A stretch of DNA of 64,000 nt from contig NZ_CP061378.1 in the NCBI RefSeq assembly GCF_015624485.1, forward strand, positions 3,782,001 through 3,846,000, given 5' to 3'. The position numbers and the translations under genes are program-made. A model generated the notes under the pieces. It saw nothing but the letters and a program-made list of their open reading frames with translations. It was not told the origin of the DNA and did no database searches. Shown piece by piece: positions 49,366 to 57,974 of the stretch. The stretch comes from Bradyrhizobium genosp. L. Lineage in GTDB: Bacteria; Pseudomonadota; Alphaproteobacteria; Rhizobiales; Xanthobacteraceae. Numbering within the stretch: the first letter of the stretch is position 1; the number at the start of each line of letters is the position of its first letter.

Positions 49366-49599
49366 TGCCATCCACCAAGCGTCGATCAAAGGTACGGACA
49401 AAATCCGTTTCTGGAGGTGTTTAGGATTTCTCCACCGTGGCGGCAAGGCCGCAGGCTCCCCGGGGGCAGGTGGAACGACGCAGTTGTTTGCAGTGCGGTT
49501 TCATCGTATGCGGAGCATATGGTCGATACCCTCCAGCCCCGGCGCTTCGGAGCAGGTCAACAGCCTGCAAAGCCTACGCATTCCAGCCGCAGGCTGTTC

Positions 49600-51264
49600 A
49601 TGGCGTTCGAATTCGCAACTGCGAGCCATCCCCGCGCGGTTTTGTTCCTGCTGCTGTGCTGCCTAGTGCTGTTCCTGCCCGGGTTCTTCACCATTCCACC
49701 GATCGACCGCGACGAGGTGCGGTTTGCCCAGGCGACCAAGCAGATGGTCGAAAGTGGCGATTATGTCGACATCCGCTTCCAGGACGACGTCCGCTACAAG
49801 AAGCCGGTCGGCATCTACTGGCTGCAGGCGGCCTCGCTGAAGACGGCGTCCGCGCTCGGGCTGCCGCGCGCGCAGGTCCGCATCTGGGTCTACCGCGTGC
49901 CGTCGCTGCTCGGCGCCATCGGCGCGGTGCTGCTGACCTACTGGACGGCGCTCGCCTTCGTCACGCGGCAAGGCGCGGCGCTTGCCGCCCTGATGATCGC
50001 GAGCTGTGTGCTGCTCGGCGGCGAGGCGCGGCTTGCCAAGACCGACGCGATGCTGCTTTTGACCGTCACCGCGGCGATGGGCGCGATGGCGCGGGTCTAT
50101 CTGTCCTGGCAGCGCGGCGAGGATCCGGCGCGTCCGCCATGGGCACCGCCGGCGATCTTCTGGACGGCGCTGGCCGCGGGCATCCTGATCAAGGGACCGC
50201 TGATCCTGATGTTCGTCGGCCTTGCGATGGCCGTGCTGGCGTTCTTCGACAAGTCCGCCGCCTGGTTCTGGCGCATGCGCCCGGTCTGGGGCATGACCTG
50301 GATGCTGGTGCTGGTGCTGCCATGGTTCGTGCTGATCTTCCTGCGCGCCGGCGATGCCTTCTTTGCCGATTCGGTCGGCGGCGACATGCTGAGCAAGCTC
50401 GGTGCCCAGGAGTCCCATGGCGCGCCGCCCGGCCTCTATCTGCTGTTGTTCTGGATCACGTTCTGGCCCGGCGCGCCGCTGGCCGGCATGGCTGCGCCCG
50501 CGGTCTGGCGCGCGCGGCGCGAGCCGGGCGCCCAGTTCCTGCTGGCATGGCTGATCCCGTCCTGGATCGTGTTCGAGGCCGTGCTGACCAAGCTGCCGCA
50601 CTACGTGCTGCCGCTCTATCCGGCGGTCGCGATCCTGACCGCCGGCGTGGTGGAACGGCGCATGCTGTCGTCGAACTCCTGGCTGGTGCGCGGTGCGGCC
50701 TGGTGGTTTGCGCTGCCGGCGCTCGCCTCGGTGCTGGTGATCGTCGGCGCCATCAAGGCGATCCATCAGCCGGTGTTTCCGGTCTGGCCGCTGTTCGCCT
50801 TTGCGATGGTGTTCGGCCTGATCGCCTGGTGGCTGTTCGAGGAGAGCCGCGGCGAGCGTGCGCTGCTCAACGCCGCGATCGCGGCGATGCTGCTCGCCGG
50901 CGGCACTTATGGCGTGGTGCTGCCGCGGCTGACGACGATCTTTCCGAGCCAGGAGGTGGCGCGCGCGCTGCGCAACGTCACCTGTGTCGGTCCGAAAGCG
51001 GCCGCCGCTGGATACCTCGAGCCGAGCCTGGTGTTCATGACCGACACCTCGACGCTGCTCACCGACGGATCGGGCGCCGCCGATTTCCTGGCGCAGGGGT
51101 CATGTCGCTTCGCGCTGGTCGAGCAGCGTTCGGAGCGTTCCTTCGTGCAACGCGCCGAGGCGATCGGGCTGCGCTACAACGCGCCGGTCAAGGTCGAGGG
51201 CTACAACGTCTCGCAGGGCAAGGCGGTCTCGATCTCGATCTTCCGCTCCGAAGGAACGGAATGA
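49600..51264 (+). CDS. ArnT-like lipid-linked glycosyltransferase (PMT family)
   Basis: A 554-residue membrane protein with about 11-12 hydrophobic helices. The first periplasmic loop has PIDRDEVRFAQATKQMVESGDYV and YKKPVGIYWLQAAS, the acidic and KP motifs of ArnT-type transferases. LLGGEARLAKTDAMLL and TKLPHYVLPLYPA are also typical. Such enzymes move a sugar from undecaprenyl phosphate to lipid A in the periplasm. It leads an operon-like run with a PAP2 phosphatase, a GT2 and a LABN-domain protein. Confidence 0.88.
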   Translation: MAFEFATASHPRAVLFLLLCCLVLFLPGFFTIPPIDRDEVRFAQATKQMVESGDYVDIRFQDDVRYKKPVGIYWLQAASLKTASALGLPRAQVRIWVYRVPSLLGAIGAVLLTYWTALAFVTRQGAALAALMIASCVLLGGEARLAKTDAMLLLTVTAAMGAMARVYLSWQRGEDPARPPWAPPAIFWTALAAGILIKGPLILMFVGLAMAVLAFFDKSAAWFWRMRPVWGMTWMLVLVLPWFVLIFLRAGDAFFADSVGGDMLSKLGAQESHGAPPGLYLLLFWITFWPGAPLAGMAAPAVWRARREPGAQFLLAWLIPSWIVFEAVLTKLPHYVLPLYPAVAILTAGVVERRMLSSNSWLVRGAAWWFALPALASVLVIVGAIKAIHQPVFPVWPLFAFAMVFGLIAWWLFEESRGERALLNAAIAAMLLAGGTYGVVLPRLTTIFPSQEVARALRNVTCVGPKAAAAGYLEPSLVFMTDTSTLLTDGSGAADFLAQGSCRFALVEQRSERSFVQRAEAIGLRYNAPVKVEGYNVSQGKAVSISIFRSEGTE

Positions 51265-51265
51265 C

Positions 51266-52111
51266 ATGCCGATGCTGCAAGCAGGCCCGGAGTCCGCCCA
51301 TTATTTCGGACGATTGCTGACACTGGTCTGGCTGTCCTTTGCCCGGCTGGTGCGCGCGCCGTCGCATTCGCGACGCGCCGATGCCGCACGGCGCTCGGCG
51401 CGTCACGTGCTGCTGCTCGTCGTCATCGCGGGCGCCGTGATCGTCGCGCTGATGGTCGCCGTCGACACAGCTGAAATCAGCGCGATGCCGCCGCGCGGCA
51501 CGCCGAGCCTGTGGTGGGCACGGATCCTGACCGATTTCGGCAAGGACGTGCACGTGCTGTGGACGCTTGGTGTGCTGCTGATCGCGGTCGCGCTCGTTGC
51601 GCCTGCATTGCACGGCGTGCGGCGCGCGGCCTTGCTCGGCCTCGGCACACGGCTGCAATATCTGTTCCTGTCGGTGGCACTGTCGGTCGCACTGGGCGAA
51701 GTGATCAAATGGATCGTCGGCCGCGGCCGGCCCTTTGTCGGCGGCAAGGCCAATGCGTTCAACTTCCAGCATTTCGCCGGCACCGAGGCCTATGCGAGCT
51801 TTCCGTCGGGACATGCGATCACGGCGTTCGCGCTGGCGTTTGCGGTCTCCGCGGTGTGGCCGCGGGCGCGGGCCGTGATGCTCGTTTATGCGCTGGTCAT
51901 CGCGGCGACCCGGCTGCTGCTGCTGGCGCACCATCCGAGCGACGTGGTGGCCGGCGCGGTGGTCGGCGTGATCGGCGCCATGGCTGCGCGCTACTGGTTT
52001 GCCGCGCGCCGCCTTGGTTTTGCCATCAGGCAGGACGGCGCCATTTTGGCGCTCTCCGGACCGCCCGAGGGGCGTCTCAAAAGGGTTGCGAGGAGCGCTT
52101 TCGCCCCATAA
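51266..52111 (+). CDS. PAP2-family phosphatase
   Basis: A 281-residue membrane protein starting one base after the ArnT-like stop region. The three PAP2 motifs are present: KWIVGRGRP, YASFPSGHA and TRLLLLAHHPSDV. Five to six hydrophobic helices surround them. Candidate substrates are lipid A phosphates (LpxE/LpxF-like) or undecaprenyl diphosphate; the neighbouring transferase favours the first. The N-terminal ~45 residues are basic and soluble. Confidence 0.9.
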   Translation: MPMLQAGPESAHYFGRLLTLVWLSFARLVRAPSHSRRADAARRSARHVLLLVVIAGAVIVALMVAVDTAEISAMPPRGTPSLWWARILTDFGKDVHVLWTLGVLLIAVALVAPALHGVRRAALLGLGTRLQYLFLSVALSVALGEVIKWIVGRGRPFVGGKANAFNFQHFAGTEAYASFPSGHAITAFALAFAVSAVWPRARAVMLVYALVIAATRLLLLAHHPSDVVAGAVVGVIGAMAARYWFAARRLGFAIRQDGAILALSGPPEGRLKRVARSAFAP

Positions 52112-52174
52112 AAGCGGTCGCCCGGCCGGATCGGGTGAGTTTCCGCCGCTGCCAACACCAACCACGAGTGCCCT

Positions 52175-52939
52175 TTGCCTGCTTCCGACCCAACGCCGGT
52201 CGCCGTTTCCATCGTCGTGCCGGTGCGCAACGAAGCCGACAATATCGCGCCGCTGATCGCCGAGATCGCGGCGGCACTGGACGGCCGCTGGGCCTACGAG
52301 ATCGTCTATGTCAATGACGGCTCAACCGACGCCACCGGCGAACGGCTCGCCGCGATCATGGCGCAACGGCCCAATGTCCGGCAGCTCCGCCACACGGTGT
52401 CCTCGGGCCAGTCCGCCGCGGTGCGCAGCGGCGTGCGCGCGGCGCGCGGCGCCGTTGTGGCGACGCTCGACGGCGACGGTCAGAACAACCCTGCGTTCCT
52501 GCCGGACCTGATCGCGGCGGTCGAGAGCGGCAACGGCCGGGTCGGACTTGCCGCCGGCCAGCGGGTCGGGCGCAAGGACACCGGCTTCAAGAAGCTGCAG
52601 TCGCGCATCGCCAACGCGGTACGCGGCGCCATCCTGCGCGACGGCACCCGCGACACCGGCTGCGGTTTGAAGGCGTTTCCGCGCGAGGTGTTTTTGGCGA
52701 TGCCGTATTTCGACGGGCTGCATCGCTTTCTGCCAGCGCTGGTTCGTCGCGAGGGATTTGCGATCGCCTATGTCGACGTCGTCGACCGTCCCCGCCATTC
52801 CGGTGTCTCGAACTACGGGTTCTTCGACCGGCTTTGGATCGGGATCATGGATCTCTTGGGTGTGTGGTGGCTGATCCGCCGCAAGAAGCCGACCCCTGTG
52901 GTCACCGAAGTGACCGACGTTACCGAGGTGAACCGATAA
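52175..52939 (+). CDS. Family 2 glycosyltransferase, polyprenyl-phosphate sugar synthase type
   Basis: A 254-residue protein from TTG 52175. VSIVVPVRNEADNIAPLIAEI, YEIVYVNDGSTDATGERL and TLDGDGQNNPAFL are the GT-A nucleotide-binding and DxD-type motifs of dolichol-phosphate mannose synthase-like enzymes. RDTGCGLKAFPREVFLAMPYF is also typical. It would load a sugar onto undecaprenyl phosphate for the ArnT-like enzyme. A C-terminal hydrophobic stretch (LWIGIMDLLGVWWLI) may attach it to the membrane. The stop overlaps the next ATG. Confidence 0.88.
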   Translation: MPASDPTPVAVSIVVPVRNEADNIAPLIAEIAAALDGRWAYEIVYVNDGSTDATGERLAAIMAQRPNVRQLRHTVSSGQSAAVRSGVRAARGAVVATLDGDGQNNPAFLPDLIAAVESGNGRVGLAAGQRVGRKDTGFKKLQSRIANAVRGAILRDGTRDTGCGLKAFPREVFLAMPYFDGLHRFLPALVRREGFAIAYVDVVDRPRHSGVSNYGFFDRLWIGIMDLLGVWWLIRRKKPTPVVTEVTDVTEVNR

Positions 52940-53277
52940 TGCTGATTCAGTACGGACAGGCACTGAACGCCTATCTCTACGACGTCTTCATCGCCAAGTT
53001 CGATTTCTGGCTGGCGTTCGGCCTGATCGCGCAACTGTTCTTCACGGCGCGATTCCTGGTGCAGTGGATATCCAGCGAGCGCGCCGGCCAGAGCGTGGTG
53101 CCGATGGCATTCTGGTTCTTCTCGATGGGCGGCGGCCTGATGACGTTGGTGTACGGCCTCGCCAAGCGCGAGCCCGTCATCATCGTCGGCCAGGGGCTGG
53201 CGACGCTGATCTATATCCGAAACATCATGCTGATCGTGAAGAACCGCGGCAGCGCATCGAAGACGCTCGAGCGCTGA
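52939..53277 (+). CDS. Lipid A biosynthesis N-terminal (LABN) domain protein
   Basis: A 112-residue protein with three hydrophobic helices. FWLAFGLIAQLFFTARFLVQWISSERAGQSVVPMAFWFFSMGGG and GQGLATLIYIRNIMLI are the signatures of the LABN domain, a small SMR/SWEET-like membrane unit seen next to polyprenyl-sugar synthases. A role as flippase or partner of the GT2 is likely but unproven. It shares one base with the GT2 gene (TAATG). Its stop abuts the stop of the convergent transporter gene. Confidence 0.88.
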   Translation: MLIQYGQALNAYLYDVFIAKFDFWLAFGLIAQLFFTARFLVQWISSERAGQSVVPMAFWFFSMGGGLMTLVYGLAKREPVIIVGQGLATLIYIRNIMLIVKNRGSASKTLER

Positions 53278-54978
53278 TCACGGCCGGCCGGGAGCCGGCG
53301 CCGGAAGCTCGGCCGGCTCCATAGCGCTCTCGCCGGCGGTTGCCGTCTCGCCTGCGGCATCGAGCACGGGATAGGCGACCGAGCAGATGTGCGAATGGAT
53401 GCGGCGAAGGTCGCGCAGCACGTCGAGATGCAGCGAGGTGGTCTCGATGGTTTCGGGGCGGCCTTCGCGCAGCCGCTCTAAATGGCGATCGACGGCGGCG
53501 AGCTCGACCGCGCGCAAGGACGCTTTCTCGGCGAGCAGCTTGCGCGCTTCGCCGACGTCGCCCGACATGAACACCGCGAACGCGATCCGTAGCGAGTCGA
53601 TGGTCCGCTTGTGGAAGGCAGCCAATTCCGCGGCACCCTCGGCGGAGAATTCCAGCCGCCGCTTGATCTTCTTGCTCGCGAGCTCGCTCAGATTCTTGTC
53701 GATGATATCGCCGATATGCTCGAGGTTGATCGCAAAGGACACGATCTCCATCGCGCGCTGGCCCTCGCGCTCGTCGAGGCTGCCGCGGGTCAGTTTTGTG
53801 ACGTAGAGCTTGATCGCCTCGTTCAATCCGTCCACGGCATTGTCGGTCTTCGAGACCTGGTCGACCAGGGCGCGGTCATTGGCAGTCATTGCCGCCATCA
53901 CTTTGCGCAGCATGGCCTCGACATGGTCGCCCATGTGCAGCACCTCGCGCGCGGCATCGGCCAGCGCGAGCGAGGGCGTCTCCAGCGCGCTCTCGTCCAG
54001 ATAACGCGGCTGCGACGGGTCGGTCGCCTGCGCGCGTTTCGGCAGCAACCGCTCGAGCAGCCGCGCCATGGTGTCGAGCACGCCGATGAACAGCACGGCG
54101 GTGACGACATTGAAGGCGATGTGGAACAGCGCGGTCGCCCTGGCGAGGTCCGGCTCGAGCGCGTGGAGATGCTCGGTGATCGGGCGCAGGAATGGCGCCA
54201 CGACGAGGATGCCGATCACGCGGTTGACGAGATTGCCGACCGGCAGGCGGTAGCTCGCCGGGTCGTCGCGCCGCGCGCCTTCCATCAGCGGGTTGATGGC
54301 GCTGCCGAGATTGGCGCCGAGCACCAGCGCGAACGCCGCGTAGGGCGAGATGAACTGGGAGTAGGCGAGCGACATCACCAGCAGCACGCTGGCGACGCTG
54401 GAATGCACCGCCCAGGTGACGACGGCGCCGATCAGGATGCAGAGCACGGGATCGCCGGTGATCGCGCTCAGGAAGACGCGCACGCCGGGCGCATTCTCGG
54501 CCGGCGCCATGGTGTCGAGCAGGATGTGCAGCGCCAGCAGCATCAGGCCGAGGCCGATCGAGACCCGGCCGAGGTCCTTCACCTTGGAACGCGGCCCGCT
54601 GCGGAACGCGACCAGGCCGATGATGAACAGCACCGGCGCCACCGCGGCGACATTGAACGACAGCACCTGCACGATCAGGGTGGTGCCAACATTGGCGCCG
54701 AGCATGATGGCCAGCGCCGGCACCAGGCTGACGAGCCCCTCGGCGGCGAAGGAACTGGTGATCAGGCCCGTGGCCGTGGAGCTCTGGAGCAGGGCGGTCA
54801 GGCCGAGACCCGCCGCAAAGGCGGTGAAGCGATTGTGCAGCGCCTTCCCGAGCAAGTGGCGCAGATCGGGTCCGAAGGCGCGCAGGATCCCGCTGTGGAC
54901 CATGTGCAGGCCCCACAGCAGAAGCGCAACGCCTCCCATCAAATCGAGCAGAACAATGCTTCCCATGCTTGCTTTCAT
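53278..54978 (-). CDS. Na/Pi cotransporter with PhoU-like C-terminal domain
   Basis: A 566-residue protein. The membrane half has two inverted repeats each with a QSS-type signature: TALLQSSTATGLITSS and VHSSVASVLLVMSLAYS, plus GANVGTTL and GANLGSAINP. This is the NptA/YjbB family of sodium-dependent phosphate transporters. Residues ~340-540 are helical and PhoU-like (VLHMGDHVEAMLRKVMAAM, INLEHIGDIIDKNLSELASKK). Start ATG 54978 or 54966. The gene ends back to back with the LABN gene without a gap. Confidence 0.9.
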   Translation of the reverse strand: MKASMGSIVLLDLMGGVALLLWGLHMVHSGILRAFGPDLRHLLGKALHNRFTAFAAGLGLTALLQSSTATGLITSSFAAEGLVSLVPALAIMLGANVGTTLIVQVLSFNVAAVAPVLFIIGLVAFRSGPRSKVKDLGRVSIGLGLMLLALHILLDTMAPAENAPGVRVFLSAITGDPVLCILIGAVVTWAVHSSVASVLLVMSLAYSQFISPYAAFALVLGANLGSAINPLMEGARRDDPASYRLPVGNLVNRVIGILVVAPFLRPITEHLHALEPDLARATALFHIAFNVVTAVLFIGVLDTMARLLERLLPKRAQATDPSQPRYLDESALETPSLALADAAREVLHMGDHVEAMLRKVMAAMTANDRALVDQVSKTDNAVDGLNEAIKLYVTKLTRGSLDEREGQRAMEIVSFAINLEHIGDIIDKNLSELASKKIKRRLEFSAEGAAELAAFHKRTIDSLRIAFAVFMSGDVGEARKLLAEKASLRAVELAAVDRHLERLREGRPETIETTSLHLDVLRDLRRIHSHICSVAYPVLDAAGETATAGESAMEPAELPAPAPGRP

Positions 54979-55096
54979 CCCGGCGAAATCAGGTCGAAGG
55001 GAACAAGTTATGGCCTATCGAACGCCAATCAACCCCTTTTTGTTCTTGCAGAACTGGATGGTACTGACCGGAATAAGGCCGCTAACTGACGTGGCC

Positions 55097-55333
55097 TCAG
55101 TGCCTGGCTCCTACGTCTCTATAGATGAGGGAGACGCAAAACAGCCTCTTCGTTGTAGAGCGAACCTCGATCGCCATATCCGGCCGTCCGCTCACGAAGG
55201 TTGAGTCCTTCGCCATGCCGGCAAGCGTGGTCAGGGCTTCGATCTCGGCGGCTTTGAGGTCGGACAAATCCAAGCCTTCTTCATCGGCGTAGAACTCGCC
55301 GTTGCTCTGGATGTCGAAATAGTACCGGGACAT
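55097..55333 (-). CDS. DUF6894 family small protein
   Basis: A 78-residue protein. MSRYYFDIQSNGEFYADEEGLDLSDLKAAEIEALTTLAGMAKD is the common DUF6894 pattern, followed by IEVRSTTKRLFCVSLIYR. The family is abundant in Bradyrhizobium and Methylobacterium; function unknown. Confidence 0.85.
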   Translation of the reverse strand: MSRYYFDIQSNGEFYADEEGLDLSDLKAAEIEALTTLAGMAKDSTFVSGRPDMAIEVRSTTKRLFCVSLIYRDVGARH

Positions 55334-55443
55334 GGGCGCCTCCCGTCGATATGGCGGGAGCGCGCATGTCTCTCAGCCACCGGCGCACCAAGGTTTCTGC
55401 CGGTGGTGCTCCTACAAGCGACGCCGTCGCGGTTGGTTTCTAG

Positions 55444-55647
55444 TCATGTCTGGGCTTGAATCTCCGGAGCGCGTAGCCAATCGCTCATCTGCGCGCCGGT
55501 CTCAGCCTGCCGGGCTCGCTTTAACAGGGCTTCCTTCTCGGCCCCGGGCGGCATTGCCTTGGCCCGGTCACGAAGTTCCTTGGCCCGTTCTTTTAGTCGT
55601 TCTTCAAGTGTCTGCGTCTGCTTAAGCCGCCGTCGCTTCTGAACCAT
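55444..55647 (-). CDS. Conserved small coiled-coil protein
   Basis: A 67-residue, very basic and helical protein: MVQKRRRLKQTQTLEERLKERAKELRDRAKAMPPGAEKEALLKRARQAET, ending SDWLRAPEIQ. I recall many near relatives in Bradyrhizobium. Function unknown. Confidence 0.75.
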   Translation of the reverse strand: MVQKRRRLKQTQTLEERLKERAKELRDRAKAMPPGAEKEALLKRARQAETGAQMSDWLRAPEIQAQT

Positions 55648-55712
55648 ATCCTTTCCCCTTGCCGTTCCCTGCCCGGAACGGCGACTCTAAATTTTAACGA
55701 GGAGTAAGGTTC

Positions 55713-55886
55713 CTATGCCTGCGGGGAAGTCATGGCCCGCTCGACGTCATCGGCTAACATGCGATGGTGCGCCGCCAGCTTGGCGAACAGAGCTTTCTTG
55801 GTCGCGTTGGTCGCGAGCTTGCTGATTAGTTCGCATTCCTCAGCTTCGATCCGAAGTTTCTCCAGATGCGCCTTCATGTCCTTCAT
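55713..55886 (-). CDS. Very small conserved helical protein
   Basis: A 57-residue frame from ATG 55886 to TAG 55713-55715. It reads MKDMKAHLEKLRIEAEECELISKLATNATKKALFAKLAAHHRMLADDVERAM, an amphipathic helical pair. GGAGCATCCG upstream contains a ribosome site. It resembles small proteins common in Bradyrhizobium. Function unknown. Confidence 0.65.
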   Translation of the reverse strand: MKDMKAHLEKLRIEAEECELISKLATNATKKALFAKLAAHHRMLADDVERAMTSPQA

Positions 55887-56082
55887 CGGATGCTCCCATG
55901 TCCGGTGGGTTTGAACACGGGAACCGATTTAGGCAAATGTCGGCACTCGTCAAGACCGAGTGACAAGGACACCCCACTGTGGATGGAAACAGGCCAGCAT
56001 CGGACTGGATCGCGGGAAGGGATCCGAACGAAAAGGCCGCCAATCGGGGCGGCCTCGTTTCGCTCTTTCGTTCGCTGCGCGG

Positions 56083-56352
56083 TCAGTTCTTCAGTCCGAG
56101 ATTGCTGCAATACCAGGCCTGCGCGTTGTTGTCCCAGCCGAGGCTCTGCAGCTTGATATGGCATTCGCCGACATTGGTGAACTTGTAATAGTTCCGGCAT
56201 GGGACCGCCGCGCCGATCCAGCCGGTGCTGCCGTTGCATCCGATCCTTGTGTCCGACGTGACCGTCGACGTGTCGCTTGCCCTTTGCACCGGCCCCGCGT
56301 GGGCCGCAGCCATGGACAAGATGGCCGTGAGCAGGAGTAACGAGGTTCTCAT
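56083..56352 (-). CDS. Small secreted Cys-containing protein
   Basis: An 89-residue protein from ATG 56352 with a GGAGG ribosome site. It has a Sec signal peptide (LLLLTAILSMAAAHA) and a mature part with four Cys (GCNGSTGWIG, PCRNYYKF, ECHIKLQS, WYCSNLG), probably two disulphides. Unknown function. Confidence 0.75.
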   Translation of the reverse strand: MRTSLLLLTAILSMAAAHAGPVQRASDTSTVTSDTRIGCNGSTGWIGAAVPCRNYYKFTNVGECHIKLQSLGWDNNAQAWYCSNLGLKN

Positions 56353-56622
56353 CTCTTTTTCCTCCCAAGTCTTTGGGTCCAACAAGTCTTTGTATCCAAG
56401 CGTGCAGCGCAGCGGATTGCTGCCTGCGCGCGCAGGATAGCATGCTTCGTCGAAAACGAATTAGCATCTTGTTAACCGCGGTCCGGCGGGCCGGGCCCCG
56501 GCGATGAACGAAGCCCTAAGCGATCGGCTCAATTGCAACCGGTTCCGCTAGGCAGTTCCCAATCTTTCTCAGGTATCCCAGTTGCCAGCCGAAGGTTGTC
56601 CAGCAAGGGCTTGGGGATCGAG

Positions 56623-56871
56623 ATGTTTGCCAATCGCCGCCAGAGCGAACGCCGTGTGTGCCGTAGCGCTGCCAAGATTCAGGTCGGGACGGGCTCGCTG
56701 CCGCGCGACTGCATGATCACCGATATCTCCAACGGCGGCGTCAAGGTGATCGCCGAATATCTGGAGATACCGCCGCAATTCACCATCATTTTCTCGGCCG
56801 GCAGTCGCCCGCGCCAATGCCGTCTGGCCTGGCGGATCGGCCACGAATTCGGTGCCCAGTTCGTCGACTGA
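56623..56871 (+). CDS. PilZ domain protein
   Basis: An 82-residue protein. NRRQSERRVCRSAAKIQ gives the RxxxR part and DISNGGVKVI the D-x-S-x-x-G part of the c-di-GMP-binding PilZ motif, followed by RQCRLAWRIGHEFGAQF. ATG 56623 was chosen over 56533 because the shorter form starts the domain cleanly. Close to pilus genes but not in their operon. Confidence 0.82.
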   Translation: MFANRRQSERRVCRSAAKIQVGTGSLPRDCMITDISNGGVKVIAEYLEIPPQFTIIFSAGSRPRQCRLAWRIGHEFGAQFVD

Positions 56872-57022
56872 CCCGATCCGAACGCGATGTCCGTTCGTGT
56901 CGGCGGGACACCCGCGGCCGCCCGCAATTGGTTGGTATGACGGCGACATGATGCCAAGCTTAACCGGAACTTAGGGTTAAGCTGTGAGCATCCGGAACAA
57001 CAGTTGTTCCGAGTCCCCGTTG

Positions 57023-57850
57023 ATGTCCGAGAAATCATTCCGACCAAAAGGCCGCGCGCATCGCCTCGCAGGCTCGCTCTCCGCCGCGATCCTCTTGATC
57101 GGGCTGTCCGCCTGCCAGACCTCGGGACCGTCTGACATCACTGGGTCATTGGGCGACACCGTGGAACAGGGCGAGGCGCCCGTCGACCCGCGCCGCGACA
57201 TCGAAACCTATCACGAGCGCCTCCGCGCCAATCCCAAGGACGCCGACGCCGCGCTGAAATATGCCAGGGCGCTGCGCGCCACCGGGCAGCGCGCGCAGGC
57301 GGTCGCGGTGATGGAGCAGGCGGTGCTGGCTCAGCCATCCAACAAGGCGCTGCTCGCGGGCTACGGCCGGGCGCTCGCCGACAACGGCAATTTCCAGCAG
57401 GCGTTCGACGTGCTCGGGCGCGCGCACACGCCGGAGGATCCGGACTGGCGCATCCTGTCCGCGCAAGGCGCCGTGCTCGACCAGCTCGATCGCCACGACG
57501 AGGCGCGGCAATATTATGCGAGCGCGCTGAAGATTGTGCCCGACGAGCCGTCGGTGCTCTCCAATCTCGGCCTGTCCTACATGCTCGCGAAGGACCTGCC
57601 GAAGGCGGAGGAAACGCTGCGGCGGGCCCGCGAGCGCGCACCTCGTGACATGCGCGTCCGCACCAATCTGGCGGTCGTGGTCGGGCTACAGGGCCGCAGC
57701 GCCGAGGCCGAGACCATCATGAAGGCCGACTTGGCGCCGGCCGAGGGCGCCGCCAACGTCGCGGCGCTGAAGAAGCTCCTGGCGCGCAAGGAAGCGGTCC
57801 GGGCCGGTGCCGACAAGATCCCGGTCGCCGCCAGCCACCGGGTGGACTAA
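57023..57850 (+). CDS. tadD: TadD-like TPR lipoprotein
   Basis: A 275-residue outer-membrane-type lipoprotein. The lipobox LIGLSAC ends at Cys31. TPR repeats follow from about residue 60 (ALKYARALRATGQRAQAVAVMEQAVLAQP, LLAGYGRALADNGNFQQAFDVLGRA, VLSNLGLSYMLAKDLPKAEETLRRA). TadD helps assemble the Tad secretin. It converges on cpaE across a repeat element, so it is outside the cpaBCDE operon. Confidence 0.85.
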   Translation: MSEKSFRPKGRAHRLAGSLSAAILLIGLSACQTSGPSDITGSLGDTVEQGEAPVDPRRDIETYHERLRANPKDADAALKYARALRATGQRAQAVAVMEQAVLAQPSNKALLAGYGRALADNGNFQQAFDVLGRAHTPEDPDWRILSAQGAVLDQLDRHDEARQYYASALKIVPDEPSVLSNLGLSYMLAKDLPKAEETLRRARERAPRDMRVRTNLAVVVGLQGRSAEAETIMKADLAPAEGAANVAALKKLLARKEAVRAGADKIPVAASHRVD

Positions 57851-57867
57851 GCGTCCCTCAATTTGAT

Positions 57868-57974
57868 CTAGAGCATTTTCGGTTCTGATTGAATCAGAAC
57901 CGAAGCTCTAGCTTTTTGTTTTGACGCGTTTTCTTCACGCGAACCGGTATCCACTTCGCTCGAAAACGCTCTAG
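57868..57974. repeat. Palindromic repeat element between tadD and cpaE
   Basis: CTAGAGCATTTTCG at the left end pairs with CGAAAACGCTCTAG at the right end. Inside, GGTTCTGATT (57880-57889) and AATCAGAACC (57891-57900) form a perfect 10-bp hairpin with a one-base loop. I recall the text (GGTATCCACTTCGCTCGAAAA) as a repeat common across Rhizobiales. Its last CTAG supplies the stop codon of cpaE. Confidence 0.85.

Noticed and set aside
48295..49599. Long plus-strand lead to the ArnT-like gene
   Set aside because: It is the reverse of the LpxO-like gene on the other strand. The membrane protein clearly begins at MAFEF, 49600.
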